64,000 nucleotides of DNA, taken from NCBI GenBank assembly GCA_000149265.1, contig CH002903.1, positions 53,976-117,975 of the forward strand, written 5' to 3'. The position numbers were made by a program, and so were the translations under genes. The DNA is from Ciona savignyi (lineage: Eukaryota; Chordata; Ascidiacea; Phlebobranchia; Cionidae). The notes under the pieces were generated by a model that was not told the origin of the DNA, made no database searches, and was given only the letters and a program-made list of their open reading frames with translations. Positions 23,801 to 35,300 of this stretch are shown here, piece by piece. Numbering within the stretch: position 1 is the first letter of the stretch; each line of letters starts with the position of its first letter.

Positions 23801-26800
23801 GTGTATTAACTTCTCATATATATGAGGTTTTTTTTACTTTCTGTTGAAATAGGTTAAAGAGTAATGGTTAAATAGGATTGTTCAAACTCAAAATAATATT
23901 AAATGTTAAACACACTACAAATGCGACGGCAACTACAACTCGATATGAGATTAAATTTTTTTTTTAATTCAATCTATTTTTTCAATTTCCAAGGATAAAT
24001 ATGAGAAGCCAAGCCAATTTCTACCTGAGCATGTTGGGGAAGCATTGGACCAAGTTCCACCAATGCATCGATTGCTAGTTGTACCAATGACTGGTGATGT
24101 ATTGGTGCAGCTGTAAGTTACGACATCGTTCACGTTGTAGACGGTTTTCGAAGGTGTGTACGCCACGTTCTGGTTAAATGGAGGGATTCCGCAGGTTGCA
24201 ACTAAATGGTTTTGCAACTTAGTTTTAAAAGTATTTGCAATCAGCATAATAAACAGTGAATCAAGCCGTATTTGGATTGTGACTTTATGTTACACATAGA
24301 ATGACGTTTAATTGTACATTTTATAATATACACATATGGAATGCAGAACTTAATTTTTATCTTAAACCATGTGGAAAATGGTATCAATCCATTGCATTAA
24401 GGCAACAGATATAAAACCGCTAAAGGATTGGTCAAAAATGTCAAGAATGCCTACCGTGTCCCTATAACAGTTTGCCTATAACCTTATCATTAGTTTTTCT
24501 TCAATAAAAATGTAATACATTTCTAATATGTGCTTTGTTCTTTTCTATTACAAGTCTACACACTCTATAGCAGTGGTTCTTAAACTGGGGTCTGCGGACC
24601 ACTGGGGGTCCATGACCATCTTTCAATGGGTCCGCGCAACCATCATGGACTTATAAATTGTACTATCTAGGCTAGCTGTTTACCGACTTGCCTTCCAAAT
24701 GTGTTTTTTGTACAGTATTTTTTTTTTTATTTATAAATTTTGTACCATGTTTTTTATTTCTTTTTTAAAAATATTAGAGAGTGTCCGCCATTATTTAAAA
24801 GAAGCAAAGGGGGCCGCCAGGTCAAAAGTTTAAGAACCACTGTTCGATAGGTAATCAAAAACCATAATTTCGGTTAAAAATCAAAGCAAAATTGAAACTC
24901 ACTTGTTTGCAAACAAGACGGGGCTGTTGTCTGGCTCCACAGGCCACCGAGGCATGTATTAATCGCTACACCGTTGAACAGCGTGTAACCGAAGAAACAA
25001 GTGTACGTCACCACTTCCCTCGCAGAATATGATGATTTTACTGGAGCGTACAACCCATTTGTAATGCTGGGTGGTGAAGTGCATGCTGTAACTAAACCAC
25101 AAGAAATATATTATTAAAATGGAATACCAAAATATATGGCAGTAGTCTAAGGGTTAGAGCATGTTGGTCATATAAGACAGGTCACTAGCTTAATACAAAA
25201 CAGGTCACTGGCACATTCTGCCTGCTGTTCTGTGTCGTATGGTTTCTGGACAATGGTCTACTTTAAGAATGTTGCTTTCTTTCAGTGGAATTTAACTAAT
25301 CCAACTAATTAGGCTGTAAATAAATATGTCATTTGCATGGGTGATGGTTGGTTAAATCTATATTGAAGAATATATACACGGTTATCACTGGATAACTATT
25401 ATAGAAAATATGTTATGTTAAACAGTTTTTTACTGATAATTTTGTATGCACTAAAGGAAGCAACCTCGCAAAAGTAGAAAGGGAAAAATTAAATTAGGTA
25501 TATGCCTAGTCATGACCAGGGTGGTCTTTGGGAGAAGTACTTTATGGCCAAAATAAGTGGCTAGTTTTGATAAAGTGGCTTGTAAGTTTCAGTCTGAAGA
25601 CACCACCACTGAGATATGAAAAAACGATGGAAGAGAAAATAGAAGAATACAAACAGCACTAAGAGTATTTTCGTACTTGTTTGACAGTTGGGTCCCTGAG
25701 TATTGGCAGGACATACGCATGTATACCCATTGATTCCGTCTCTGCATGTTGCACCATTGATGCAGGGGTTGGAGAGGCATTCATTGGTATCTGGAAGATG
25801 ATTGTGGTTTCACAAATCATAATAAGCGAGATAACGCTATTTGAAGGTGAAACTTAACTTAAATAGGTTCAGCAACTACATTATAGGACCAAGTTATGTC
25901 AGGATAATAGTATTATATTGGTTAAAAATATAATTTATTCATTGAGTACCTATGCACTGGGGAGGGTTGGTGAAGCCGGCTGGACAATCATCTCGAACTC
26001 TGGTAACTAGAGAAGATTGAAAGATTTAACATATGAAATCGTCACATTTGTATCAACATATACATTACCGTACATTTGATTCTGGGTCTGTAGCATATCT
26101 GTTGTAGAGGTTGCCAGCAGCAGCCCTGCCTTTGACAAGAACCCCTGAAGAGTGGGAAAAGTAAAATATTATGTTAAACTATAAGATATTGGAAAAATAT
26201 AGCACACATATTTTTATTTCTTATGTGACAGTTACATTAGTTATGACATTGGTAAATGAGAGATAGCAACATGCAGAGTTAGCTATTGCAGTGGTTTACT
26301 ATATCATTCATTTTTATGGACATTACCGCAATAAAAAACGGAGTTCCGAATCTCACTATGACAGCTCCTAATGTGATAGTGAGCATACAATGATCAGATT
26401 GCCTATAACGACTGCTTTAGTGCCACAAATGGAGGTGGGGTGCATGTATGTCCTATCTATCAGTTATTTGTCTAGCACATCTTGGATTAAAAAAAAATCC
26501 GAATTAATTTCAGTATATAAATTTTACATCGACCAGCGTGTCAACATAAAGTTGGTGAAATATTTTTAAATATAACGAAACCATAAAACTGACGTGTCTC
26601 GTATGGTTCCACCAGCACAACGAAGGGCAGTAAATCGACTGTCACAGTTGAACGTTATTGAGGATCCGGGGAAGCCAGCTTCACCCCCAACGACTCGGTT
26701 GGGTGGTATGGTTGGCCGGAAGGTGTTAATTATAGATGTGGGAGAACCTTAGTACAACATGGGCGTAATTATAATGGAAACACTGAACATGTTGCATAAC

Positions 26801-29800
26801 AAAACACTGAAAATTACTGAGCAAAGACTAATTTAAGACCTGATGTAACCCATTAAATTCTTAAGTTTAAAATTCCAAAATTTAATACATTATACTAATG
26901 GTGTCAGTCACTCAGTTTTCAGGGATTCAACTGTTAAACAATTTTGCAATGTACTTTTCTACCAAAAAATGATTATTACTTTAATATATGCATGGGCAAG
27001 CTTTTAGTTAAGATTCCTTGGTCAGAATTTAAAAATATATTCAATTAGGTATTACTGTTGAGATGGTTAGCTTTCTCTTGGTAGTGGCCTGGCCCTCAAC
27101 AGAAAGGTGGTGAAATTAGAACAAGCTGCTGGCCAGTTGGCTATGTCCTGGTGCACGACACTTTTTAAACAATTGATTAACCCAGTTGCTTAATGAGCAA
27201 TTTTCTTCATTAATCACCACACCCTGTAAGAGCTCCAGTAACCTGTTCGCAGGTGCACTGACGATTTCCTGTGTAATAACTCATCTTGTGGTTTCTTCCT
27301 AAAATAAAACTAACTAGGCCAAACCCAGAATACGGTATAGGTAAGTAGCAGAAAATTGCAACACCAACACCATTATATTATACATCTGACAAATGACAGT
27401 ATTCAAACAATCCACATACCTGCTCGGTAACATTGATTTAGATCATAGCAGCAGCCCCTGTATTAAAATATACAATTATGTGGGGAAATTATTAGTTGTT
27501 AGCAGTACTAGCATGGAGCCAATAAGGCCATTATGGTTTATGTTTCTGCATAAAAGATCCTGTATTTAAATTTTTACCACCCAAGGAATAAACATGAGTG
27601 ATATTAACCAAAAGTTTTTTTTTCAACAAAAGATCTTCCAAAGTCGATTGATTAGATGCATGGTGGAAGAAATAACAAGTCAAGAAGAATACTTTTACTT
27701 ACAATGCTTCACATGCAGCTCTGCTACCTCCAATCGTTCCACAACTAGAACGGGAAGCAGTCGAAATACGGCATCGTCTATAAATCAAACATCGTGGATG
27801 CAATAAAACAACTGGCGCGTTAATGCACACACGCGCTAACAACAAACACTCAGTTCTCGAGAGTCTTAACTAAAAATCGATAAATATATGTAAAAATCGA
27901 TAAATATATGGTTTTTAATGAGTATTGGGTTATTGTATCAAGCTCATTATTAGTGCCGGTACTAGTTTTGAAAGTATCGAATAAAGCAAAAGTCATTACC
28001 TAACCCATACAAAAGCACCAACTTATAGGGTAAACTATCAATTTTAAAGAGAAACAAATTAAAGTGTGCATAATTAAACATACCGTATTTATGTAATAGT
28101 ATGATGATCACAGTAGCATTAAAGATGGCAAACGGAAAAAAACATAAATCTAGAAAATTAATCTATACACTTACTGGCACAACTCTGTATTGCAGTTCTC
28201 TGTTTCACTGCTGCGGCAATCAGTCAGGGAGCTGGGACATTGTCTTGATCTGCTTCTTGTACCGCCACCACACGAGGCAGTGCAATCTGTCCACACACTC
28301 CATGCACCTAAAGCAACTAGGTTTTTAACTTTTTTACTTTTTCAAAGCAAAAAAAATACATTTTACTTATTTTAGCTAGGCTATAAATGAGATTTGAAAG
28401 GATAGGATACTCAACAAATATTTCAGAAATAAAAAATATTTACAACATATTTTATACTGACAAGACATTACTTGCAGTATCTTGTAAAGGAAAAACTTCT
28501 TGGTTACAAGTTACAACAGAAGATAGAGTTGGAGATTCTGGTTTTAGTAAAGCTTCCATTCTGTAGGGCCATCTTGGAACAGTTGGGTCGCCCAGTGATA
28601 ATGTCTCTGTTTCTTGATTGTTGCAATATTGAAATTCGGAGCTGTAGAAAAATATTAAGATTTACAACTTGTATACTGAAGAAGTATTTGCTAGTCTAAT
28701 GATAGTAAAAGATTCAAGGTTAAGAGGCAGCTGTAACAGACAGGTCTAGGTTATGAAACCTGGGTTGGCCACTATTCTACCTGGGTATGTCCATAGGCAA
28801 GACACATAATGCAGGTTGTCACCATTATTGATTATTATAAATTGAATCAATATTATATATAAAATCATACGGTGTTCAGACTTACCCCCGTAGAAGGGAA
28901 ATGCAGTGGCATAGTTACATTAGCAATTGTTAGTATACCACATATTCACTGTCATGTTATCACAACTATTGCTGCTGATAGTGTGTTGTATATATATTTC
29001 AAACATTGCCATTGTTAACGCCATCAGATTAATAGGTTAAAGCAACTTTAATAAAAAAATGCCTAAGGATAACTGGTTAAATAACGTTTGGTTTAGCTTT
29101 CATGAGGTTAGGGTAGATGCTACGACAAAGCCAGTATGGAAAGTACGGCAGCTGCACACAGTTTTTTTTCCCTGCGTCTTTGCACACTTGGGAAATTTCA
29201 CACACGCTCGTCAGCTGGCAGTATAAACATCGTATAATTTCCAACAAACCTGTAAACCTACCTCTGGACCTCGGGTAATTTACTGTCAGTACGTTTTTTG
29301 TTACGTAGATAGATATGTTAGCTGATGGATATGATAGATTTAGGATAGAATAATATATTTGTTTAAGATTTTTACAAAATAGTAATAAAAAGGAGATTTT
29401 GTGCACACTTGAAGTGTTCACTCTTGGACGTTTGCACACGGCACACTTAAAAATTTGGGGTGTGCACACTCGAGATCTCGGCGAAAATTGATGTACTTTC
29501 CATACGGGCGACAAGGTACGAGCAACATGCATAAACCCACTAGTATAAAGTATTTATCTGAATTTTGTACAACAATACCTGATAAGCAACATACCCGCAT
29601 TTTGTGTGCCCTTCAAAGAACTGGAAGACAGATGGATAATTTAGTGGTATGCGACCGTTAGTTGTAGTTGTTCTTGTCGAAGTACATGCAGAATATTGTC
29701 GTAAACTTGGAGAATTTGGATAATACTGTGGCTGGTTTGGATTGACATTCGAGCAAATTCCTGTAAAGTAAATGAGATGCCAGATAGTCAGATACCAATC

Positions 29801-32255
29801 ATTACTTGTTTAACACACAACAAATAACCAAACTTACCATTTTGGTTAAATCCTCCCGTGGATATTGTGGTCGATATATAAATTCCTGATCAGAAAAAGA
29901 ATTATGTTAATACTTAAACCTAGTTAGAAATGGTCTTTCCACTATTTTTTAACGACATGTACAAAATTACACATCTAATAGCCCGTATTGCTGTTTTTAT
30001 TTGGCCATAGGGAATTCCCCTTGGGAAATCCCAACTTTTAATCAAATTTACTCTCATAAGGTATAATAGGATATTTATGTTTTATCCTATAAGTACGGAG
30101 CAATTTTTGAAAAAAAAATTCTTACTTCTGCCGTTCTGGGTATCAGTAGAAAACTGGTCAATGCAAGCATCGACAGGCGGTATCAAATCCGAGCTGTTGC
30201 GTAGGTAATTTCGGACTCTTAGTTTCCAGCAAGCCGCATTGTCCTGGTTTATTGCTCGACTGTTGACAAGCGCGTTAGAAATAGGCCTGGATACCCGCAC
30301 GAATTTTTACCGGCAATTCGACTGGTCGGAGTTCTCATACCACTGCGTGTCCAATACCGATACGTCCACGACGCTATTCCAATCCCATATGTCACCAACC
30401 TTTAAAAAAACTTATGCCTTCATTCTTAAGTATTGAATAAGCACTCGACATGGACAAAATAGTCGTTTATATATCCGTGTATGGAGAAACGTCAGCCATT
30501 ATGGAGCATAGAGGGTAGATTACCTTTTTTACCAACACTTGGTTGCAGGATGTATTGATTATTTATTATACGACAAAACTATATTTTTGATAAATTTGGT
30601 TGAATCCGCTGGATCCAAGCGACGAAAAAGTTTAACAAAATTTCCTATTGTACTTCTTGGAATAATGCATGATACTTTTTTTTACGACGATCAGCATTGC
30701 CAGCATTTCTTTAGGGGACACATAGAGTTTCAATTTATTTTCAGTAAATCACTTTTCACAATTGCTTTCTTTGCGTTCAACTGTTAATTACCTTATATAT
30801 GAGAGTTACAATAATTATATTGTACCCGAAATGAAACATATAAATTACAACCACTTCGTTATTAGAAGGCCAGAACAACATACTACTTTACATTATCAAA
30901 TAATAGGATAGAATAGGATATTCATGTTTACCATCTTAAATGAGAAAACGCAAAGAGCGTTAGTACACGGGCAATCGTCAGATCTATCACACTGCGTTAG
31001 GGTGTGTTATCAGACGGGCAAGTCGATTTCCGGTTTGCGGGAACCATTACAGTGTGTTTAATGTATTTAATATGAATTAAACTTTTTTATATTATTGAAC
31101 CCCATACACGGAAAGTTGAAATTGTAATATGAAATATTTTAGTCCTCAAAATATATGCCAAGTTTGATCAATATTATATTTTTTGGACCCACATAATGGA
31201 TTCAACGTCTCTTAAATTAAAAATTGACAAAAAGAACCATTTTTTTTGTGTTACAGCATATTTTTCATAATTATCACATTTGGTACTAAACGAGTTAAAT
31301 ATCATACAAGCGAAGAACACCGCTTTATATGTGATCAAGGTATGGTTCGAAGTACCCATTTTACTATTACCAATTCATTTCCAGACTACACGATCAGATA
31401 TTGAATACTAATAATTGCCTTTATCTCTGTTTAATATATATACTGTATTACAAACATATTCTAAACCTCCCGCCTACAAAACCAAACAATGCACTATATT
31501 TGCATACATATGTATTTTACAATTGTCTTTCGAACCCTATCGTTATATATATTTTACAAAATATAAGCAATTTGCAGCAATTAACAATCTATGCAACACT
31601 TGGCTCGCTTAGTCTGCACTGATTGGTACATTTGTATTCAGTTTGTAACGCTTACCGTGGCTAATAAACACTTGGAGAAGTATATTCTCACATCTCTGGT
31701 GATATCAATTTGCCTTTCTGAATTTCTCAACACTTGACGCTTCTTTCTCGTGTTATGTTCGGCGACATGGCATGCTGCATGATTTGTTTGTTTAGGATTT
31801 CGTAACCTCAGGCGAGAAATATTTTTTGTTTGTGTTGCAAACGCACCGGTCAATTTTTAGCATAAAATTCGAGTATTAAAATCCTCTTTTTTTTGGTCCT
31901 TAATAAAACATATATATATCAAATTTAAAGTTTGCCATTCCTAAAGTATTTGCAAAAGTAGCATACTGTGCAGGTTAACTTAGTATCTATAAAATGCTAT
32001 TATTGCATAAGTTATAGTACATGGCATGTTTGCCTAAATATTAATACATTTAACTATGTTACGTAAGGTTAAGTGCATCGGTATAAGCTCGATTATGTAT
32101 AAATATTTTACCCGGAGGCCAAATCACAGTAGGCTATAAACCTGGAAGCTCTCGAAGACTGCTAAAACACAAATATATGATCGAATTTACAACTCCTTAC
32201 CTTGTATAACCGCGATGCAACTTAAAACGTATAATACCGGCCGAATTAGATGCAT
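17898..32255 (-). CDS. large mosaic extracellular protein: TSP1, trefoil x2, EGF, CCP x11 (3' end missing)
   Basis: Twenty-five exons read on the minus strand with matching phases (3,613 nt, about 1,204 aa): 32255-32201, 31774-31656, 30399-30126, 29885-29838, 29760-29595, 28641-28472, 28307-28175, 27777-27703, 27457-27420, 27298-27221, 26747-26594, 26144-26074, 26006-25950, 25790-25677, 25085-24903, 24201-24025, 23720-23550, 23287-23108, 22779-22594, 22035-21847, 21136-20954, 20240-20052, 19310-19134, 18487-18275 and 18110-17898. Domains in order: signal peptide, RKKR furin-like site, unassigned N-terminal region, thrombospondin type 1, two trefoils, calcium-binding EGF, 11 CCPs. It is secreted or a membrane ectodomain; adhesion or complement-regulator-like recognition is inference. 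The last exon ends in a GTATGT donor, and I found no following exon, membrane segment or stop. Less certain are the 31774 acceptor and the ends at 27221 and 26074. One in-frame stop lies at 30307-30309. Confidence 0.75.
18818..18903 (+). mobile_element. tRNA-SINE head fragment, plus orientation
   Basis: It contains the tRNA-like part of the local family (TGGCGCCTTTCAGCC, GTTGCAGGTACGAAACTAGT, TAGCTAATCAGCTGTGTC) inside an intron of the CCP mosaic gene. The rest is missing. Confidence 0.55.
19785..20020 (+). mobile_element. diverged tRNA-SINE body and tail, plus orientation
   Basis: In order it shows GTGTCCTAGAGCAAGACATT, ATGGGTTTACCAATTTAAA, AACACACTGCAATAGCTCC, GAGGGCGCGAGGTAATCTGA and the tail end TTTCTATTCTATTCTA. 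It lies in an intron of the minus-strand gene, in antisense orientation to it. Confidence 0.6.
24571..24842. mobile_element. hAT-like MITE with diverged 8-bp target duplication
   Basis: Terminal inverted repeats CAGTGGTTCTTAAACT (start) and AGTTTAAGAACCACTG (end) bound 272 bp with no ORF. The flanks CTCTATAG (24563-24570) and TTCGATAG (24843-24850) match at 6 of 8 positions, as expected for an old hAT 8-bp target duplication. The CAGTGGTTCTTAAACTGGGG terminus is typical of hAT-type non-autonomous elements in animals. It lies in a CCP-gene intron. Confidence 0.8.
25677..25790 (-). other. calcium-binding EGF module exon
   Basis: This 38-codon phase 1-1 exon encodes [19 protein letters not shown] followed by [14 protein letters not shown]. 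It has six Cys with the D-x-N-E and aromatic spacing of cbEGF domains. The small upstream exon at 26006-25950 supplies [11 protein letters not shown] just before it. Confidence 0.85.
26074..27777 (-). other. two trefoil (P-type) domains, each split over two exons
   Basis: The first domain spans 27777-27703 ([16 protein letters not shown]...ACEA) and 27457-27420 ([14 protein letters not shown]). The second spans 26747-26594 ([20 protein letters not shown]) and 26144-26074 ([20 protein letters not shown]). Both have the C-x3-GCC(W/Y)...CY core of trefoil domains and are split at the same place by a phase-2 intron, unlike the phase-1 borders elsewhere. A linker exon (27298-27221; [12 protein letters not shown]) lies between them. 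The donor at 26074 is chosen because it alone keeps phase with the next exon. Confidence 0.7.
28175..28307 (-). other. thrombospondin type 1 repeat exon
   Basis: The exon encodes [20 protein letters not shown] then [10 protein letters not shown] and ENCNTELC. This is the W-x-x-W, C-x3-CGGG and six-Cys pattern of a TSP1 repeat. The acceptor is phase 1 and the donor GTAAGT is phase 2, joining the first trefoil exon. Confidence 0.9.
28472..30399 (-). other. unassigned N-terminal region of the mosaic protein (four exons)
   Basis: Exons 30399-30126, 29885-29838, 29760-29595 and 28641-28472 stay open with consistent phases. They encode [76 protein letters not shown] and [21 protein letters not shown]. 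There are scattered Cys but no domain I recognise. The first exon carries an in-frame TAA. This region is the most novel part of the protein and a good target for structure prediction. Confidence 0.6.
30287..30310 (-). other. in-frame stop inside a 24-nt GT...AG stretch
   Basis: On the minus strand the exon reads ...NSDQSNCR, then TAA (30307-30309), then [16 protein letters not shown] in the same frame. The 24 nt from 30310 to 30287 begin GTAAAA and end CCAG, so removal would keep the frame and delete the stop. It may be a nonsense allele, a base error (for example CAA to TAA), or an exceptionally short intron. Confidence 0.6.
30899..31062 (-). mobile_element. tRNA-SINE body/tail fragment
   Basis: It starts with AATAGGATAGAATAGGATAT (tail), then AGCGTTAGTACACGGGCAAT, CGTCAGATC, TTTCCGGTTTGCGGGAACCA and TTACAGTGTGTT, matching the family body. 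The tRNA-like head is missing. It lies in an intron of the mosaic gene. Confidence 0.65.
31656..31774 (-). other. exon 2 of the mosaic gene with furin-like site
   Basis: The exon reads [20 protein letters not shown] then [17 protein letters not shown], ending at a GTAAGC donor in phase 0 that matches the next acceptor at 30399. RKKR just after the signal peptide suggests propeptide cleavage. The acceptor (ATGCAG before 31774) lacks a pyrimidine tract and was chosen because it gives the required phase 1. Confidence 0.5.
32201..32255 (-). other. signal-peptide exon (start) of the mosaic gene
   Basis: The ATG at 32255-32253 begins [19 protein letters not shown], a short positive start followed by a hydrophobic core, then a GTAAGG donor in phase 1. 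An upstream TATA box supports it as the first exon. Confidence 0.65.
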
Positions 32256-32302
32256 ATCAAACTCTAATATCTTCGTCACTATATGCTATCTACTACTGGC
32301 CC

Positions 32303-32312
32303 TATATATAAT
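32303..32312 (-). promoter_or_regulatory. TATA box of the mosaic gene
   Basis: TATATATA-type sequence (plus strand CTATATATAATATT) lies about 50 bp upstream of the start codon at 32255, giving an expected transcript start near 32275 and a short 5' UTR. Confidence 0.5.
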
Positions 32313-35300
32313 ATTTCACGGCATCTGTATCACAGCTCACTTTGGTACCCGGTTTTTCCCGTTAGTTTGTATTGATTTGTATTAAAAAAGCCCCAAGGCG
32401 GGTCGGGTCGAATTTCAATTACGTTAAGAAAATGTACCCAGTCCGTAACTAAGAATAACAAATATATGACAACGACCTTTTGAAAAACATTACAAAGGGT
32501 ATACTTGCTTCTACTCTCAGATATATAAAATACACTAAACCTCATACCCTTTCGGTTCTAATTATGACGCGAACTTCCACCAATCCAAATACCTGCCCTC
32601 TAAACTCATAATAACATACTTCGATTCGAGTTGTAGAGTGATATCTCTAGAAAGCTCGTGATGATATGTAAAAAAAAGGCTACGATCAAATGAGCTATCG
32701 CATTATTAGTTATAAGGAAAACTTGTAATTTAAACTGTCTGGTCTCGACGTTTTGACAGAGTATAAAAACCCAATATACTTGTGTATTTTGTTTCTGCTA
32801 GCGTAAGTTAATCAAATTCAAAGTCCTTAGGGCGTTTCGGAAGCTACTGTGCAAATTTAGAAAGAGAACAAACACTATTGCAACGTCATTTGATACTTTG
32901 TAATAGTCTTGTTTTGGTTTATCTTTGGACGTATTAAGTCGAGATCACACTTCGTTAACGCCTATAATTTGCTCTTATTTTTGATTTTGTTGATCTAATT
33001 TTCTGTCATAGTAACAGAAAAGCTTAATGGTCAAAACGTAAATTTAGTTTATACATATATACAAATACCTAGAGATATTTTGAAATTATTACCACCTGAA
33101 AAAAACTCATACTCTAGCCGCGCGATGACGCTAGTAAGCTTTTAAGTTTAAAAGAGATGGATTGGACCTTAAACACAAAATGGATAAAAAATGGATTAAG
33201 GAAGAAGAGTTGTGTGGCAAAATGATTACCAATTCATAAACCAATTTCTACTTAAAAAGCGGTCAGAGTGACGAGTCCATTACGAATTTGAAACTTGGTT
33301 CGGTAATGGACTGAGAAGTTATCTCATTCGATTTCCTCGTATAATCCTTACATATTACATTCTGGTAGACGTTATATAATTGTTTAGCATTTCAGATATT
33401 TACCGTGGTAAACAAATTGTTACGACCATAAAAAGCGGTTATAGCTTTGACCTACCTTCCCGATGCAACCGAACTTTTTTAAATGTTGGATATAATTCGA
33501 AAAGAGTTAACGCCCTCGATATACACGAACAATGGAAATTTGAATGGGTTGTAGGGTGAATAATTTTTTTAAACTGTTTTTTTTCTGATTCTATTAATGT
33601 AAAGGTTGGCATACTAGCACGTTTTGTGTATTTTTTAATTCTGTAAAGCCTGTCATTTCGGCCATTTGCATAAAAAGCATTATTTTGTTATATAGTATTG
33701 GTATTTTCCGGGGTAAAAAAATTCTAATGCATTCCGCGTTTACCAACTCGCTAAGCATATTTTGTCTTTTTGTGATAAAACTACTAAAAGACAAAGAATG
33801 AGCTTGTTTCTATAAAGATATATAAACATAACAGAAAATTTGTGTTCATAAGCTATATGCCTTTTTGCAATCTATCTTAGGAGTTGCACAATGCAATTTG
33901 TTTTTTTTTAATGGTTCGTTCATATTTTGGTATATTTTTCGTTTTAAGGTAATTTAACTTGGTGGGTCAGGCAGTGCGTCGTCTTTCAAGCTTGCGGGCA
34001 CGCGCCACAATTGGCGTATTCTGNNNNNNNNNNNNNNNNNNNNNNNNNNNNNNNNNNNNNNNNNNNNNNNNNNNNNNNNNNNNNNNNNNNNNNNNNNNNN
34101 NNNNNNNNNNNNNNNNNNNNNNNNNNNNNCGACTGCAAATTACCAGAATAACCATCTGGTTATATAGTAGGGTATCGATTAATATGTTACAGTTATTAAA
34201 CAAATCGAAATAAAGCACAAAGCCGGAATAACCACCGACAGTATACGCAAGGTGGAGAATATTTGTTAATCAATAAGTGGAAATTATTAATATTAGAAAA
34301 TAACGATTCTTTACATAACTTTTCATGGAACTCACATTTATTTACATTTTTGCTGTGAATGAGGAAAGCTCTTGTTTTTACTATTCTTGCGCGTTATTTC
34401 GAGCGCAACCGCACATTTGTTCGTCTGGTAGGATAAGCAAATTAGCCTCTGTCGAGTTGACAAATATACGCTTTACGAATTTCTTTAAAGACGACCACGA
34501 GGTGGCATACATGGGTTATGTATTTATTATTTGACGTTTATTATCTGACAACGATTGAACTCTCGAAAAGCACAATCGGTTTGTAAGAGTCAATGGAATA
34601 TTCAAAAACGAAGCCGCATAACCTATTTATTTGATTTTCCAACCTGCGACCTGACTTCACGTCGCCCTGAAAGACTACAAAGTATTCCAGCATGCAATGG
34701 TGCATTGATCCTTCATTGCATAACACAGCTGTAGATATATTTTGTGTCTCTTTCTTGTGTATAAATTGTCGTGTGAATGATTGCATTTTGTCGTATCGTT
34801 TTCGCTACCGATCAATCTGTAAATTGGCACCTTTGCAGTGTTGATAGGCAGGTACGAGAAATAGCTTGTAATTTAAATTAACTGTCTCGATATTTGGGGC
34901 AGTCTGTTCAACGAATAGCTCATGATTGATTAATGATGATTTTATTGCAATGGCTAAACACTCCCCAATTGACGCCATAAACAGATGTAGATCTGTGAGT
35001 CTATGAACTGCAGCAGAGATCTAGGGAGCGTTGTTTACCCCTCCCCTCAACCTTGCATAAGGGGCATGTGGCATTCGAAGCAGATTCTTATCGAAACCAG
35101 CCCTGATTCTGTTTACATGATACTGTTTTGAAAGCGTAAGCCTTATTTTCTGCAATTATGCTAAATGTATCGATTATTTCGGTAGTCTGCACTTGCATAT
35201 TTCAGAATATGCTGTAGCATTGTTATCGGTTCAATGAATTATCAAGGTCCTTTTAAACCAAAAACAAAGAATTGAAAAATGGTCACACAAGCTTATAAAT

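Larger units (their letters stand above)
17898..25085 (-). other. array of 11 single-exon CCP/sushi modules
   Basis: Each module is one exon of 171-213 nt, phase 1 at both ends, with four Cys and the ...V(T/S)Y(T/S)C...C...W...P.C pattern. Examples: [20 protein letters not shown] (19.2 kb), [18 protein letters not shown] (23.2 kb), [18 protein letters not shown] (24.1 kb), [19 protein letters not shown] (25.0 kb). The two most 3' modules (18487-18275 and 18110-17898) are longest and closely alike (ITTP.G, VATYTCS.GF, TCTSG.WNP), a recent tandem duplication. Symmetrical phase-1 exons explain easy gain and loss of modules. Confidence 0.85.

Noticed and set aside
29077..29532. 151-codon minus ORF with several Cys inside the mosaic gene
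   Set aside because: It crosses an intron of the mosaic gene, has no module spacing, and does not join in phase to the flanking exons at 29595 and 28641.
31401..31622. overlapping plus ORFs rich in Ile/Tyr/Leu
   Set aside because: Low-complexity AT-rich sequence in an intron of the mosaic gene.
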